A DNA stretch of 64,000 nucleotides from Winogradskyella algicola (lineage in GTDB: Bacteria; Bacteroidota; Bacteroidia; Flavobacteriales; Flavobacteriaceae): positions 124,001 to 188,000 of the forward strand of contig NZ_SZQF01000008.1 in the NCBI RefSeq assembly GCF_005869935.1, written 5' to 3'. Shown here piece after piece: positions 27,296 through 37,147 of this stretch. The position numbers were made by a program, and so were the translations under genes. How positions within the stretch are numbered: position 1 is the stretch's first letter; every line of letters starts with the position of its first letter. The notes beneath the pieces are model-generated. The model saw nothing but the letters and a program-made list of their open reading frames with translations. It was not told the origin of the DNA and ran no database searches.

Positions 27296-28510
27296 ATGAG
27301 AAAAGTAACCTACATAACGAGAAGTTTTCCGGTACACTCTCAGACTTTTGTTGTAAATCAAATAGTCAGTACTATAAACAAAGGTTATGATGTAGGTGTA
27401 TTAACTTATAAGTTAAAAAACTTTGACAAATCTTCACAACCATCAAATCTGTCTAACAACGGCATAAAAGATGTCACCGAGATTATAGATTACAAAATAC
27501 CTAAGAATAGATTTTTTCGTTATATAAAAGGGCTTATTCTCTATTTTAAATATTTTAAATATAACCGATTATCTGCATATGCTTCCAAAAAAGAGCATTG
27601 GTTTTTTCAGCCCTATTTGGTCAATTTTTTTATAAAGTATTCAGATGCAGATATATTTCATATACATTTTGCAAATGCAGGTTTAGATATTGCTGCTATG
27701 AAGAAGTTAGGTGTAGTTAAAGCAGAGCTTATACTAACGCTTCATGGATTCTCGGTACATTACAAAAACGAATTAGAAAAAGAAAGGTTAGTTACGACCT
27801 ATCAAAATTTGTTTCAACAGGTAAAGTATATCACAGTTAACTCGCAATATCTACTCAATAAAATAATAAATTTACAATGCGATGAAGTAAAGCTGCGTAT
27901 CATACCAATGGGAGTAGATACGGATTTTTTTACGAGTACTAATAAAAAGTCGATTATCGATAAACCTGTAAAACTTCTCTCAGTGGGTAGGCTAATAGAG
28001 TTAAAAGGCCATAAATATGGTATTAAATCTGTAAAATACCTTGTAGATAATGGGTTGTTGGTTCATTACACTATTATTGGTGTTGGTAGAGAAGAAAAAA
28101 ATTTAAAACAGTTGGTAAAAGATCTAAGTTTAGAGTCTTATGTTACATTTTTAGGTTTAAAAAACCAGCAAGAGTTGAAAGAGCAGTACGATAAGCATCA
28201 CATCTTTTTAATGACATCGATTACAGACAACCAAAACCGTGCAGAAGCACAAGGGCTAGTAACATTAGAAGCACAGTCTATGGGTTTGCCTGTAGTAGCC
28301 TTTAATTCTGGTGGTGTTAAAAGTACGCTTACATCAAGTACAGGTTTTTTAGTTCAAGAAAAATCCATTCGAGATTTTTGTGATGCAATTACAAAATTAT
28401 ACAACGATGACAAGCTTTATTCTAAGATGAGTATTAATGCACAAAAGTTTGTGCACAATAATTTTTCTTTGAGAGAATTAACCAAAAGTGTTGTAGCGCT
28501 TTATGAATAA
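27296..28510 (+). CDS. Glycosyltransferase family 4
   Basis: 404 residues from the ATG at 27296 (a TTG directly before it extends by one codon). GT-B fold. The N-terminal domain has ITRSFPVHSQTFVVNQI. The C-terminal donor domain contains LLSVGRLIELKGHKYGI, a TSITDNQNRAEAQGLVTLEAQSMGLPVVAFNSGG stretch holding the E-x7-E motif, and a C-terminal HNNFSLREL. It begins the long glycosyltransferase run of the locus. Donor and acceptor unknown. Confidence 0.88.
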   Translation: MRKVTYITRSFPVHSQTFVVNQIVSTINKGYDVGVLTYKLKNFDKSSQPSNLSNNGIKDVTEIIDYKIPKNRFFRYIKGLILYFKYFKYNRLSAYASKKEHWFFQPYLVNFFIKYSDADIFHIHFANAGLDIAAMKKLGVVKAELILTLHGFSVHYKNELEKERLVTTYQNLFQQVKYITVNSQYLLNKIINLQCDEVKLRIIPMGVDTDFFTSTNKKSIIDKPVKLLSVGRLIELKGHKYGIKSVKYLVDNGLLVHYTIIGVGREEKNLKQLVKDLSLESYVTFLGLKNQQELKEQYDKHHIFLMTSITDNQNRAEAQGLVTLEAQSMGLPVVAFNSGGVKSTLTSSTGFLVQEKSIRDFCDAITKLYNDDKLYSKMSINAQKFVHNNFSLRELTKSVVALYE

Positions 28511-28534
28511 AAACCAACAAAAGAACTGGCTAAA

Positions 28535-29248
28535 ATGAATATAGAAGAACAAAAATCATTTTACGATAAGTATTGGAGTACAAATAAGTTAATAAACAGT
28601 TTGCAACTTAGGCGATGTGTGAAAATCTTAGAATATTTTACGGTTGTAAAAAGAAAAATACGAAAGCCATTAATTTTAGATTTAGGTTCTGGCGATGGAC
28701 GATTAACTGCATTTCTTGGTCAGTTTGGTATGACAGATGCTGTTGAACTCTCTCAACAGGCTGTTGATAAGGCTAATGAGTTATATCCTCATGTTAATTT
28801 TCAGCAAGGTGATGCTTTAACTTTCGATTTTAGGGATAAAACGTTTGATGTTATTGTTTCTCAAGAAGTATTAGAACACATTGAGGATAAGGATAAATAC
28901 GTTAGTGTTTGCCATAAAGTATTAAAACCAAGTGGCTATTTAATTCTTACCACACCTAATAAAAATGTGTTGGACCATATGACTGATGGCAAAACATGGT
29001 CAGATCAACCCATAGAACTACCCATAAGTAAGGGAGAATTAATAAGGCTTCTAAAACACCAAAATTTTAAAGTTTTGAAATACGAAAGTATTATAATGAA
29101 TTTTGGCAATAAAGGATACTACAAGTTAATTAATAATAAGTATGTTGTTACATTATTCAAAAAAATAGGACTGGCTAAATTTAGAGAGTCTGTTTTATCT
29201 AGTTTAGGCTATGGTCTCCATCATTGTATTTTGGCACAAAAGCAATAG
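28535..29248 (+). CDS. SAM-dependent methyltransferase
   Basis: 237 residues. Motif I is ILDLGSGDGRLTAFL, post-I VELSQQAVDKAN, motif II DVIVSQEVLEHI and post-II GYLILTTPNKN, the Methyltransf_11/UbiE-like layout. It lies between two glycosyltransferase genes, so methylation of the glycan or of a chain terminus is the likely role (inference). A second methyltransferase in the locus is at 26611. Confidence 0.85.
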   Translation: MNIEEQKSFYDKYWSTNKLINSLQLRRCVKILEYFTVVKRKIRKPLILDLGSGDGRLTAFLGQFGMTDAVELSQQAVDKANELYPHVNFQQGDALTFDFRDKTFDVIVSQEVLEHIEDKDKYVSVCHKVLKPSGYLILTTPNKNVLDHMTDGKTWSDQPIELPISKGELIRLLKHQNFKVLKYESIIMNFGNKGYYKLINNKYVVTLFKKIGLAKFRESVLSSLGYGLHHCILAQKQ

Positions 29249-29284
29249 AGGCATTGGTTTTATAAATTGTTAAGTCAGAAGATA

Positions 29285-30289
29285 ATGAAGATTGCTATTG
29301 TAATTACCGCCAAAAATGAAGCTCGTATTTTACGAAGTAACATATTGTACCATAAAGCAATTGGTGTTTGCAAAGCCTTTGTTTATTTTGATAATACAAC
29401 CGATAATGGTAAGTCAAGTATTTCAGATGTAGATATTGTAGAAATGTCTCATTCTGTTGTTGATAAATACCGTAATATAAAAGCCTTGGAAAAGTTTAGT
29501 CAAAAGGCTAAGAATCATCATACCGCCAGGCAATGCCTTAATACCTATGATGCCCTTCAAAAAAGTAAAGCATTGGGTATAGATTGGCTTATATCATTAG
29601 ATGCAGATGAGCTTGTAATTACAGATAAAATTGAAGTTTCAGATTTAAAACGTTTTTTTGGTGAGTTAGACGATTCGGTAGATTTGGTGAATTTTGAGCC
29701 TTATGAAATCTTACAAGATAGACATAGCTACAATAATGTATTTGCCGAGGCTTTATATTTTAAGACTACTCATAAATTTAGCAGAAGAATAGATCAAATT
29801 TATAAATCCTTTTATAACCCATTTGATAAGCGCTATATAAAATTTTCTTTTTGGTACGGACAACATCTAGGGAAAGCAGCCTTAAAAGTGAATTCTAAAC
29901 AAGAAATAATACCAAAAAATGTACATCGCTATACCTATATTGATGGTAATCGAATAAATTCAGTTTCAAATAAAGGTATGTTACATTACCATATGTTCGA
30001 TGCTAAAGATTTTATTAAAAAGTTTAAAAACTTTAAGGATAGACCAAATCACTTCCTCTCAGGAAATAAAGTTGACTCTTTAAAGCTATTGTGCAGAGAT
30101 ATAGTAAATTCAGAAGATTTCACAGAGGAAACGTTAATAGCATATTACAAATCTAATATTATGTTTTCCAAAGGTGAAGTTAAAAAGATGCTAGCTAACA
30201 AAAATAGATTTTTTCTTAAACGAAAAGAGAAAGCAATAATAAAAATTACCAGTGTAAATAAAGTATTTTCTAAATTAATAGCTAAATAG
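29285..30289 (+). CDS. Glycosyltransferase family 2-like protein (GT2_4/GT92-like)
   Basis: 334 residues from the ATG at 29285. The longer frame starts at a TTG at 29267 and adds MLSQKI, not needed by the family. The N-terminus reads MKIAIVITAKNEARILRSNILYHKAIGV and the metal-binding segment is DWLISLDADELV, the DxD-type motif of Glyco_tranf_2_4 proteins. The C-terminal half (LHYHMFDAKDFIKKFKNFKDRPNHF) is also as in that group. The GT-A enzyme would add one sugar in the cytoplasm. Confidence 0.82.
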   Translation: MKIAIVITAKNEARILRSNILYHKAIGVCKAFVYFDNTTDNGKSSISDVDIVEMSHSVVDKYRNIKALEKFSQKAKNHHTARQCLNTYDALQKSKALGIDWLISLDADELVITDKIEVSDLKRFFGELDDSVDLVNFEPYEILQDRHSYNNVFAEALYFKTTHKFSRRIDQIYKSFYNPFDKRYIKFSFWYGQHLGKAALKVNSKQEIIPKNVHRYTYIDGNRINSVSNKGMLHYHMFDAKDFIKKFKNFKDRPNHFLSGNKVDSLKLLCRDIVNSEDFTEETLIAYYKSNIMFSKGEVKKMLANKNRFFLKRKEKAIIKITSVNKVFSKLIAK

Positions 30290-30292
30290 AAA

Positions 30293-31486
30293 TTGAAACC
30301 AAAGCTTAAAATAGTAATATTTGATGGTAGCTTTAAAACCAGACCTTTTATTAATAATGTGATAAAAAGTTTGGGTAAAAAGCATAAGCTATATGTTTTA
30401 GGTTTTGATAACAGCGTAATTAATAAAATAGAAGGAGTTACCTATGTAGATTTAGGTACTCAAAGTAATAAATTGAATTTATTGAAGAGAAGCCTAGTTT
30501 TTGTTTTTAATAATCTATTTAAAAAAAGTGGAATCAAAGATTTTCAAACCTTTATAAAATTAATGCTCCGTTTTGATTCTTCAGGTTTAAAACACTTCAA
30601 TTTTAATAAGGCTTTAGCACAAATTAAACCAGATATAGTGCATGTTCAATGGCTATCGTTATTGCCATACTGTGAAACTATTCTAAATAGTAAGAGTTAT
30701 AACATAGTTTTAAGTCAGCTTGGATACCAATTAAATGTAAGACCATTTGTAGATGCAGAAAACGAAATATACCTAAAGCGCCAGTATCCAAAAATCAGAG
30801 GTTTTCATTCAGTTAGCCATGCCATAAAAGAAAAAAGTAACCTTATATATACATCACTTTCAAAAATAGATAAGGTTATTTATTCAGGTTTTAATTTTAG
30901 TCGTTTTCCAAGTATTTGTCTTTACGAAAAACAAGAAACACTACAACTACTATCTGTAGGGAGACCACATTGGATTAAGGGCTACGACTATATGATAAAA
31001 GCTTGTGAGGATTTAAAAAAGAATCAAATTGATTTCCACTATACCATTGTAGGTGCTAGAGGTAATGAGGAGTTGATATACATGATTAATGATTTAAATC
31101 TTCAGGACTATATTACAATTACACATTCACTGCCGCAAAAAGAAGTTTATCAATTAATGATTAATTCAAGTCTTCTTGTGTTACCAAGTTTGGCAGAAGG
31201 AATAGCAAATGTAGTAATTGAAGCAATGGCAATAGGGCTACCTGTTTTAAGTACGCGTTGTGGAGGTGTTATAGAATTAGTTACAGATAACGAAACAGGA
31301 CTTTTAGTTCCTATAAGAGACGCAAATTCTTTAAGCAAAAAGATTCAAGATTTTCACACATTACCTTTAGATAAAATTAATGCGCTTAGAGTTAGTGCTA
31401 GAGAAAAAGTTGAGAAAAATCACAATATAGAAAAAATGACAACTGATTTTGAAGATCTATATTATAAATGTCTGCAAAATGATTAG
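30293..31486 (+). CDS. Glycosyltransferase family 4
   Basis: 397 residues. GT-B fold with donor-site block LLSVGRPHWIKGYDYMI, the VLPSLAEGIANVVIEAMAIGLPVLSTRCGG stretch carrying E-x7-E, and LLVPIRDANSL after it. The start appears to be TTG, 3 nt after the previous stop, with no in-frame ATG near the family N-terminus (KLKIVIFDGSF). Sugar specificity unknown. Confidence 0.86.
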   Translation: MKPKLKIVIFDGSFKTRPFINNVIKSLGKKHKLYVLGFDNSVINKIEGVTYVDLGTQSNKLNLLKRSLVFVFNNLFKKSGIKDFQTFIKLMLRFDSSGLKHFNFNKALAQIKPDIVHVQWLSLLPYCETILNSKSYNIVLSQLGYQLNVRPFVDAENEIYLKRQYPKIRGFHSVSHAIKEKSNLIYTSLSKIDKVIYSGFNFSRFPSICLYEKQETLQLLSVGRPHWIKGYDYMIKACEDLKKNQIDFHYTIVGARGNEELIYMINDLNLQDYITITHSLPQKEVYQLMINSSLLVLPSLAEGIANVVIEAMAIGLPVLSTRCGGVIELVTDNETGLLVPIRDANSLSKKIQDFHTLPLDKINALRVSAREKVEKNHNIEKMTTDFEDLYYKCLQND

Positions 31487-31498
31487 TTAGATTTTTTA

Positions 31499-32881
31499 AT
31501 GAAAATTATCAAAACAAATATAATTCCAGCGCGTCAGTCCTTCGCAAAAGCTAAAGGCGATCATGTCTTAAACTACGAAGCCATCTGTGTCTTTACAGCA
31601 ATTGGTTTTTTTCTAGATCAAGATACATATTATAAAGATGAAGTTTGTCTAAGGGCAGGAACAATTAATACCATTGATGAATCTGGTTATTTAATAAAAA
31701 GTGAACCTTGGTTTCAGTGGCATCATTCTCCTAGAGATATAAGTTTTAATGATGCTCTCACTGAGTTTACTGTACTTTTTGAATCAATTATAGATAAGCA
31801 AGTGGTGGACAAAAAAGTGATTTTGCCCTTATCAGGTGGTTTAGACTCTAGAACGCAAGCAGCAGCTTTAAACTATCTCAACAAGGATGTTGAGTCTTAC
31901 AGTTATTCATTTGAAAATGGATACAATGAGGCCAGAATATCAAAGCAAATTGCTGATGCTTGTAATTTTCCATATGAATCTTTTAAAATTCCAAGAGGAT
32001 ATCTTTGGAATTGCATTGAAGAATTATCTAAAATAAATCAATGTTACGCAGAGTTTACACATGCTAGGCAAATGGCAGTAGTGGATACGTTAAAGCCGAA
32101 AGGCGATATGTTTTTACTCGGTCATTGGGGCGACGTACTTTTTGATGCTACAACAAAGCAGCAACTTTCAATAGAAGAAGAAGTTAATTTAATCATTAAA
32201 AAAATAGCGAAGCCTGGTGGGTTACAATTAGCAAATGCACTTTGGAAATCTTGGGATTTAGAAGATAATTTTGAATGGTATTTGAGAGATAGAGTTAAGA
32301 GTTTGCTATCCCAAATACATATTAAGAATTCAAGCGCAAAGATCAGAGCGTTCAAATCTATGTATTGGGCACCAAGGTGGACAACCGCTAATTTATCTGT
32401 TTTTGAAAGTGTACATCCTATCTCATTGCCATATTATGATAATAAAATGTGTGAATTTATATGTTCACTTCCCGAAGAGTATTTAGCCGATAGACGACTT
32501 CAGATAGCCTACATACAAAAGAGAAATAAAAAACTTTCAGAAATTGTTTGGCAAGAACAAAAACCTTTTAACCTAAATAATTTTAATCTCAATAAGTCGC
32601 CTTATAATTTACCATATAGAATTAGCAATAAATTGTATAGAATACTTAATAATATTATGGGCAAACCTTATGTTCAGCGTAATTGGGAATTGCAATTTTT
32701 AGGTAAAGCCAATAATGATAATTTAAAAACTCATATTTATAATGATAGCTTTTATACACTAGTCGAGAAACAAATAGTTGATGGTATTTATCAAAGTTTT
32801 AAAGAAGAGGATAATGTACAATTTTCACATCCTTTAAGTATGTTATTAACCTTGTCTTTATGGCAAAAGAATAATAGTTGA
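31499..32881 (+). CDS. Asparagine synthase-like protein (synthetase domain, no glutaminase Cys)
   Basis: 460 residues. The ATP-pyrophosphatase loop is LPLSGGLDSRTQ (about 110-121), followed by the family segments SYSFENGYNEARISKQIAD and FLLGHWGDVLFD. The N-terminal nucleophile Cys2 of class II amidotransferases is absent, so the protein probably uses ammonia or activates a carboxylate for some other amine. Similar proteins recur in exopolysaccharide loci, including those linked to exosortases, where they are thought to amidate uronic acids. The locus makes a uronate precursor, which fits, but the substrate is inference. It overlaps the next gene by 4 nt. Confidence 0.8.
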   Translation: MKIIKTNIIPARQSFAKAKGDHVLNYEAICVFTAIGFFLDQDTYYKDEVCLRAGTINTIDESGYLIKSEPWFQWHHSPRDISFNDALTEFTVLFESIIDKQVVDKKVILPLSGGLDSRTQAAALNYLNKDVESYSYSFENGYNEARISKQIADACNFPYESFKIPRGYLWNCIEELSKINQCYAEFTHARQMAVVDTLKPKGDMFLLGHWGDVLFDATTKQQLSIEEEVNLIIKKIAKPGGLQLANALWKSWDLEDNFEWYLRDRVKSLLSQIHIKNSSAKIRAFKSMYWAPRWTTANLSVFESVHPISLPYYDNKMCEFICSLPEEYLADRRLQIAYIQKRNKKLSEIVWQEQKPFNLNNFNLNKSPYNLPYRISNKLYRILNNIMGKPYVQRNWELQFLGKANNDNLKTHIYNDSFYTLVEKQIVDGIYQSFKEEDNVQFSHPLSMLLTLSLWQKNNS

Positions 32882-33936
32882 GTTTGAAGCGAATTAAAAT
32901 ACTATATACCATTCCAAATTTTAAAACAGCAGGAAGTCAAAATGTTTTACTTTCTATAGTAAGAGGTTTAGATTCGGAAAAATTTGAGGTCTTTATAGCT
33001 GTAGAAAAATTTCCAGAACTTATCCCAAATGATATTTCGGTTTCTAACCAAATACATATTCAATACATTGGTAAGCTTTTAAATGATGTTAAACAGTTTT
33101 CAAGACTATTAAAAACGTATCAAATAGATGTGTGTCATTCTTGGGATTATAAATCCAATTTTGTTGAGGTGATAGGATGTCGATTAAGAGGAGTTAAATA
33201 TTTATATACAAAAAAGAATAATGCCTGGTCTAAGCGATGGTTTTTAAAAAGTATATTGGCCAGTCACATTGCTTATGATAATCCAGAGATGAAATCTCGA
33301 TTTTTTAGTTCATCTTATCTAAAAACTAAAATTAGTTTTATCCCTCACGGAGTTAACTTGGTTAAGTTTAGCTGTGAAGAAAACAAGCCTAAAAAAACTT
33401 TTAACCTTTGTTGTATAGGTAATATAGTAGAAAACAAAAATCAAGCACAAGTCATAGAAGCCTTAATTGAGTTGCCCGATTTTGTTCATTTAAATCTATA
33501 CGGAAAAGAAGATGGAGTTTATAAAACCAATCTCATACAATTTATTGAGAAAAATCACCTTCAAAACCGAGTGTCATTCAATGGCTTTGTAGAGAATGAC
33601 AATATTCCAAAAGTACTCTCTCAACAACATCTTTTTGTTTTAGCATCAAAACAAGAGGGTTTGCCAGTAAGTATTCTTGAAGCTTTGGCATGTGGCGTAC
33701 CAGTGCTAAGTTCTAATTCTGGTGGTGGCGCAGCATATATTCTAAATGAAGGACGAGGTGGTTTCATATTTAATTCTACAACAGATTTAGTAGAGAAGAT
33801 TAAATTATTACTTAATGACAAGATGCTTTACCAACAATTAAGACAACAAGGAATAGAAAATGTAAAATTACGTTTCTCCTTAACAAAAGAGATTAATGCT
33901 TACAAAAATTTATATTTAAAACTTCTTTCAAGATAG
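32878..33936 (+). CDS. Glycosyltransferase family 4
   Basis: 352 residues. The N-terminus reads KILYTIPNFKTAGSQNVLLSIVRGL, with a flexible acceptor loop at TAGSQ. The donor domain has LCCIGNIVENKNQAQVIEAL, then ASKQEGLPVSILEALACGVPVLSSNSGGG and a C-terminal RFSLTKEINAYKNLY. The start is TTG inside the stop of the preceding gene (4-nt overlap). Sugar specificity unknown. Confidence 0.86.
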   Translation: MSLKRIKILYTIPNFKTAGSQNVLLSIVRGLDSEKFEVFIAVEKFPELIPNDISVSNQIHIQYIGKLLNDVKQFSRLLKTYQIDVCHSWDYKSNFVEVIGCRLRGVKYLYTKKNNAWSKRWFLKSILASHIAYDNPEMKSRFFSSSYLKTKISFIPHGVNLVKFSCEENKPKKTFNLCCIGNIVENKNQAQVIEALIELPDFVHLNLYGKEDGVYKTNLIQFIEKNHLQNRVSFNGFVENDNIPKVLSQQHLFVLASKQEGLPVSILEALACGVPVLSSNSGGGAAYILNEGRGGFIFNSTTDLVEKIKLLLNDKMLYQQLRQQGIENVKLRFSLTKEINAYKNLYLKLLSR

Positions 33937-33940
33937 AATA

Positions 33941-34792
33941 TTGAAAACGTTTAACAAACATATTATAGTTGCAGGATCAGCAAGAAGTGGCACTAGTTGG
34001 CTTGCCGAAATTATTGGCTTACAGCACCGCTATAGACTTTTGTTCGAACCAGAGCACGAGTTTCAGACCCAAGAAGGTTATTTGATTTGCGATAAGTTTA
34101 TTTCCCAAGATATTTTACAAAAAGATCAGGAGGAATATTTTAGAAGAGTATTTAGTAACAAAGTAGATAGTGATTGGATTGCACAGATAAGTAACAGAAA
34201 ATTGAAGATGCACTTATGGCCGATTATTCCTAAAAAGTATGTCATAAAATTTGTACGTTGTAACTTAAGTGTTCATTTTATTAATACCTATTTTAAAATA
34301 CCAGTATTGTTTATAATGAGAAATCCTTATGATGTTGTGCTGTCTCAAAATAGGGTGCAATTTAGTTGGTTGTATAACCTTAATCATTTTAAACATCAAA
34401 AACCTATTACCAAAGTTTTAAAAACTAACTATAATTTTAATTGGGAAGAAGCTAATAATTACACAGCCATAGAAAAGTTAACGTTAAGGTGGTGTATAGA
34501 AAACAAAGTCGTTTTTGATTTAAACCCTCTAAATACATCAAAAATTAAAATTGTAAGGTACGAAACCTTAATAGCAGATATTAACTTGTTTTATGACATC
34601 TGTAGATCCTATAATTTAAAACCACTTTCTAATATAGAAGACGTATATCGTAGACCATCTTCTAAAACGCATCCTAAAAGCCCTATTAAAAATGGTAAAC
34701 AATTCAAAACTAATGGAGATAATCAAGCCTTAGAGCAAATTCAAAATATTCTTAACAGGTTTGAGGTAGCCGAATATAATTATCTAAAATAA
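33941..34792 (+). CDS. Sulfotransferase domain protein
   Basis: 283 residues. The PAPS 5'-loop is AGSARSGTSWLAE (about 11-23) and the 3'-phosphate motif is FIMRNPYDVVLSQ (about 125-137). KIVRYETLIAD matches the family's later conserved segment. It is the third sulfotransferase of the locus and is not a near copy of the other two. Start TTG, 4 nt after the preceding stop. Probably sulfates the glycan using PAPS; acceptor unknown. Confidence 0.82.
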   Translation: MKTFNKHIIVAGSARSGTSWLAEIIGLQHRYRLLFEPEHEFQTQEGYLICDKFISQDILQKDQEEYFRRVFSNKVDSDWIAQISNRKLKMHLWPIIPKKYVIKFVRCNLSVHFINTYFKIPVLFIMRNPYDVVLSQNRVQFSWLYNLNHFKHQKPITKVLKTNYNFNWEEANNYTAIEKLTLRWCIENKVVFDLNPLNTSKIKIVRYETLIADINLFYDICRSYNLKPLSNIEDVYRRPSSKTHPKSPIKNGKQFKTNGDNQALEQIQNILNRFEVAEYNYLK

Positions 34793-34798
34793 GTGTTT

Positions 34799-35986
34799 AT
34801 GCGTATAGGCCTTGTAATACCAACTACTCCAAAGTATTCCGAAACCTTTTTTAATAGTAAGATTAAAGGCCTTCTAGAGAATGGATTTGAGGTTATCATT
34901 TTTACCCAAACGATTGCTTCAGATTTTAATCTATGCAAAACAGTAAAAAGTCCAAGAGTGAGTGGCAGCAGATTTTTGGTTGCGTTAAATATGATTAAAG
35001 TCGGTTTTAAATTGTTGTTTCATCTAAACAATGTTATAAAATATTATAAGCTCTTAAAGTCGTCTGGGTTTGCATTAACAACAATCTTCAAAAGGATGTA
35101 CCTAAACAGTCATATATTAAGTCATTCCGTAGATTGGTTGCATTTTGGGTTTGCCACCCAAGCCATAGGAAGCGAGTATGTTGCCAAGGCCATTGGCGCA
35201 AAAATGGCTGTGAGTTTTAGAGGGTTTGACATTAATGTTTATCCGCTAAAATATGAAAACTGTTATCTCGATGTCTGGAAAAACGTGGATAAGGTACATT
35301 CTATATCTCAGTATCTGGTAGAGCAAGCTTACGGTTTAGGATTAAAAAAAGTAATACCCTTCTCTATTATTACACCAGCAGTAGATGATCAAATTTTTAA
35401 AACCATTACATCTAAACAAAACTCAGTAGGTCAAAACCAACTAACAATATGCTCTGTAGCAAGATTAAACTGGATTAAAGACCTAACAACAGCTCTAGAA
35501 ACCATACAGCTTTTAAAAAAGACCTATCCTAATTTACAATACCACATTATAGGAGATGGCGATATTAAAGAAAGAGAGCGCTATCTGTTTTTGGTAAACC
35601 AACTTGGTTTAGAAGATAATGTTGTTTTTCATAGAAAGTTAAGTCATAACGATACTTTAGAACTTGTTGGTAAATCCGATATTTATCTACAAACTAGTTT
35701 AAATGAAGGGTTTTGTAATGCTGTTTTAGAGGCTCAAGCTTTAGGAAGGTTATGTGTAGCCTCTGATGTAGGAGGACTTAAAGAAAACATTATTGATGGA
35801 AAAACAGGATGGTTGGTTAGGTCTCAACAGCCAAACGTTTTTGCCAATAAAATAATAGAAGTTGTACAACTTCCAGAGGCAAAAAAAATAGCTGTTTCAA
35901 ATAATGCAGTTAGTAGAGTTCAAAAAAACTTTACGCTTAGTTATCAAAACTTTAAATTTCTTCAATTTTACAATTGCAAAGAATAA
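34799..35986 (+). CDS. Glycosyltransferase family 4
   Basis: About 395 residues from the ATG at 34799 (a GTG at 34793 adds two codons). RIGLVIPTTPKYSETFFNSKI at the N-terminus resembles colanic-acid type transferases (WcaL-like), with LHFGFATQAIGSEYVAKAIGAKMAVSFRGFDIN. The donor site has CSVARLNWIKDL and QTSLNEGFCNAVLEAQALGRLCVASDVGG. The gene ends with a 65-nt gap before the exostosin-like gene. Sugar specificity unknown. Confidence 0.86.
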   Translation: MRIGLVIPTTPKYSETFFNSKIKGLLENGFEVIIFTQTIASDFNLCKTVKSPRVSGSRFLVALNMIKVGFKLLFHLNNVIKYYKLLKSSGFALTTIFKRMYLNSHILSHSVDWLHFGFATQAIGSEYVAKAIGAKMAVSFRGFDINVYPLKYENCYLDVWKNVDKVHSISQYLVEQAYGLGLKKVIPFSIITPAVDDQIFKTITSKQNSVGQNQLTICSVARLNWIKDLTTALETIQLLKKTYPNLQYHIIGDGDIKERERYLFLVNQLGLEDNVVFHRKLSHNDTLELVGKSDIYLQTSLNEGFCNAVLEAQALGRLCVASDVGGLKENIIDGKTGWLVRSQQPNVFANKIIEVVQLPEAKKIAVSNNAVSRVQKNFTLSYQNFKFLQFYNCKE

Positions 35987-36001
35987 AATTAAATAGTTAG
36001 A

Positions 36002-36019
36002 AATCATTCACTAATGATT
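36002..36019. repeat. Small hairpin in a gap within the polysaccharide locus
   Basis: AATCATT and AATGATT form a 7-bp stem with loop CACT, 16 nt after the stop of the glycosyltransferase gene and followed by an AT-rich stretch. It may attenuate transcription inside the locus, but the stem is weak. Confidence 0.3.
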
Positions 36020-36051
36020 AATTTTACATCAAAGCACATTACTATTTGTTT

Positions 36052-37113
36052 ATGAAATTGTTTTTCCCTAAAAAACACTACGACAGTAATTATAGAAGAC
36101 ATTTATTCGCTTTACTTAAACCATTTATAAAACAAGAGGGATTTACTGATAAAGACAGAATTTTAGGCTATGGTATTTCAGAAGAAGATGTTCATTTTAC
36201 AAGTGAAATACAAAACGCTGATTTTGTAATCTTAACCATGTCTTGGATGTATTATAAAATAACCAAGCAAATTCAAAAGGCCATAGCATTTATTCAAGAA
36301 GCTAATAAATTAGGTAAGAGCGTGATTGTATCTTTACCTAGTGATTTTGGGATTGACATTCCAAAAGATTTGAATGTTATTGTAATAAGAGAACAGGGTT
36401 ATAAATCTAAGTTAAATATTAATCATTACTGTGTGCCAGTATTTATCGAAGATCCTCTAAGGAAATATTATAACCAAGCAACCATATTCAAAAGACAATA
36501 TTATACTCAGCCGACAGTCGGTTTTTGTGGGCAAACAGACAGTAGTAAAATTGAAGCATTAAAAGAGTTGGCTAAAATAGCTGCTAGAAATATCCTTTAT
36601 AATTTTGGTATAAGATACCAAAACCCTCATCAGCTAATAGCAACTAAATATTTAAGGTCACAACTTTTAGAATTATTACAAAATGGCACTTGGGTAAAAA
36701 GTAATTTTATAATACGTAAGCAACACAGAGCAGGTGTAGAGGCCTTAAAAAACAGAGACATTCATAAAACTACATATGAATTTTTTGATAACATAAAAAA
36801 TTCAGACTACGTCTTATGCGTAAGAGGGGTAGGCAATTTTTCAGTGCGATTATATGAAACTTTGGCTATGGGTAGAATACCTATTTTTGTGAACACAGAT
36901 TGTATTCTTCCTCTTGATAATTTTTTAAATTGGAAAGATCATGTAGTCTGGGTAGAGTATAAAGACCGATATCGGGTAGCGGAAAAAGTGGTAGAATTTC
37001 ATAGTAAATTGGATAATGAAAAATTAAATGATTTATTTGAAGCTAATAGAAAACTATGGGAAGACAAATTAAAGTTAAGGACTTACTTTCAAAATTTATT
37101 TCAAAATTTATAA
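36052..37113 (+). CDS. Exostosin-like (GT47-type) glycosyltransferase
   Basis: About 353 residues from the ATG at 36052 (a TTG at 36046 adds two codons). The diagnostic C-terminal block, SDYVLCVRGVGNFSVRLYE followed by TLAMGRIPIFVN, is the donor-binding segment of exostosin/GT47 proteins. The N-terminal half has a GISEEDVHFTSEIQNADFVIL segment. In eukaryotes exostosins build heparan sulfate, and here the protein sits in a locus with three sulfotransferases. Exact sugar not known. Confidence 0.75.
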   Translation: MKLFFPKKHYDSNYRRHLFALLKPFIKQEGFTDKDRILGYGISEEDVHFTSEIQNADFVILTMSWMYYKITKQIQKAIAFIQEANKLGKSVIVSLPSDFGIDIPKDLNVIVIREQGYKSKLNINHYCVPVFIEDPLRKYYNQATIFKRQYYTQPTVGFCGQTDSSKIEALKELAKIAARNILYNFGIRYQNPHQLIATKYLRSQLLELLQNGTWVKSNFIIRKQHRAGVEALKNRDIHKTTYEFFDNIKNSDYVLCVRGVGNFSVRLYETLAMGRIPIFVNTDCILPLDNFLNWKDHVVWVEYKDRYRVAEKVVEFHSKLDNEKLNDLFEANRKLWEDKLKLRTYFQNLFQNL

Positions 37114-37147
37114 TGTTTGTACTTTTGAAAACAAAGTAAGCTGAATA

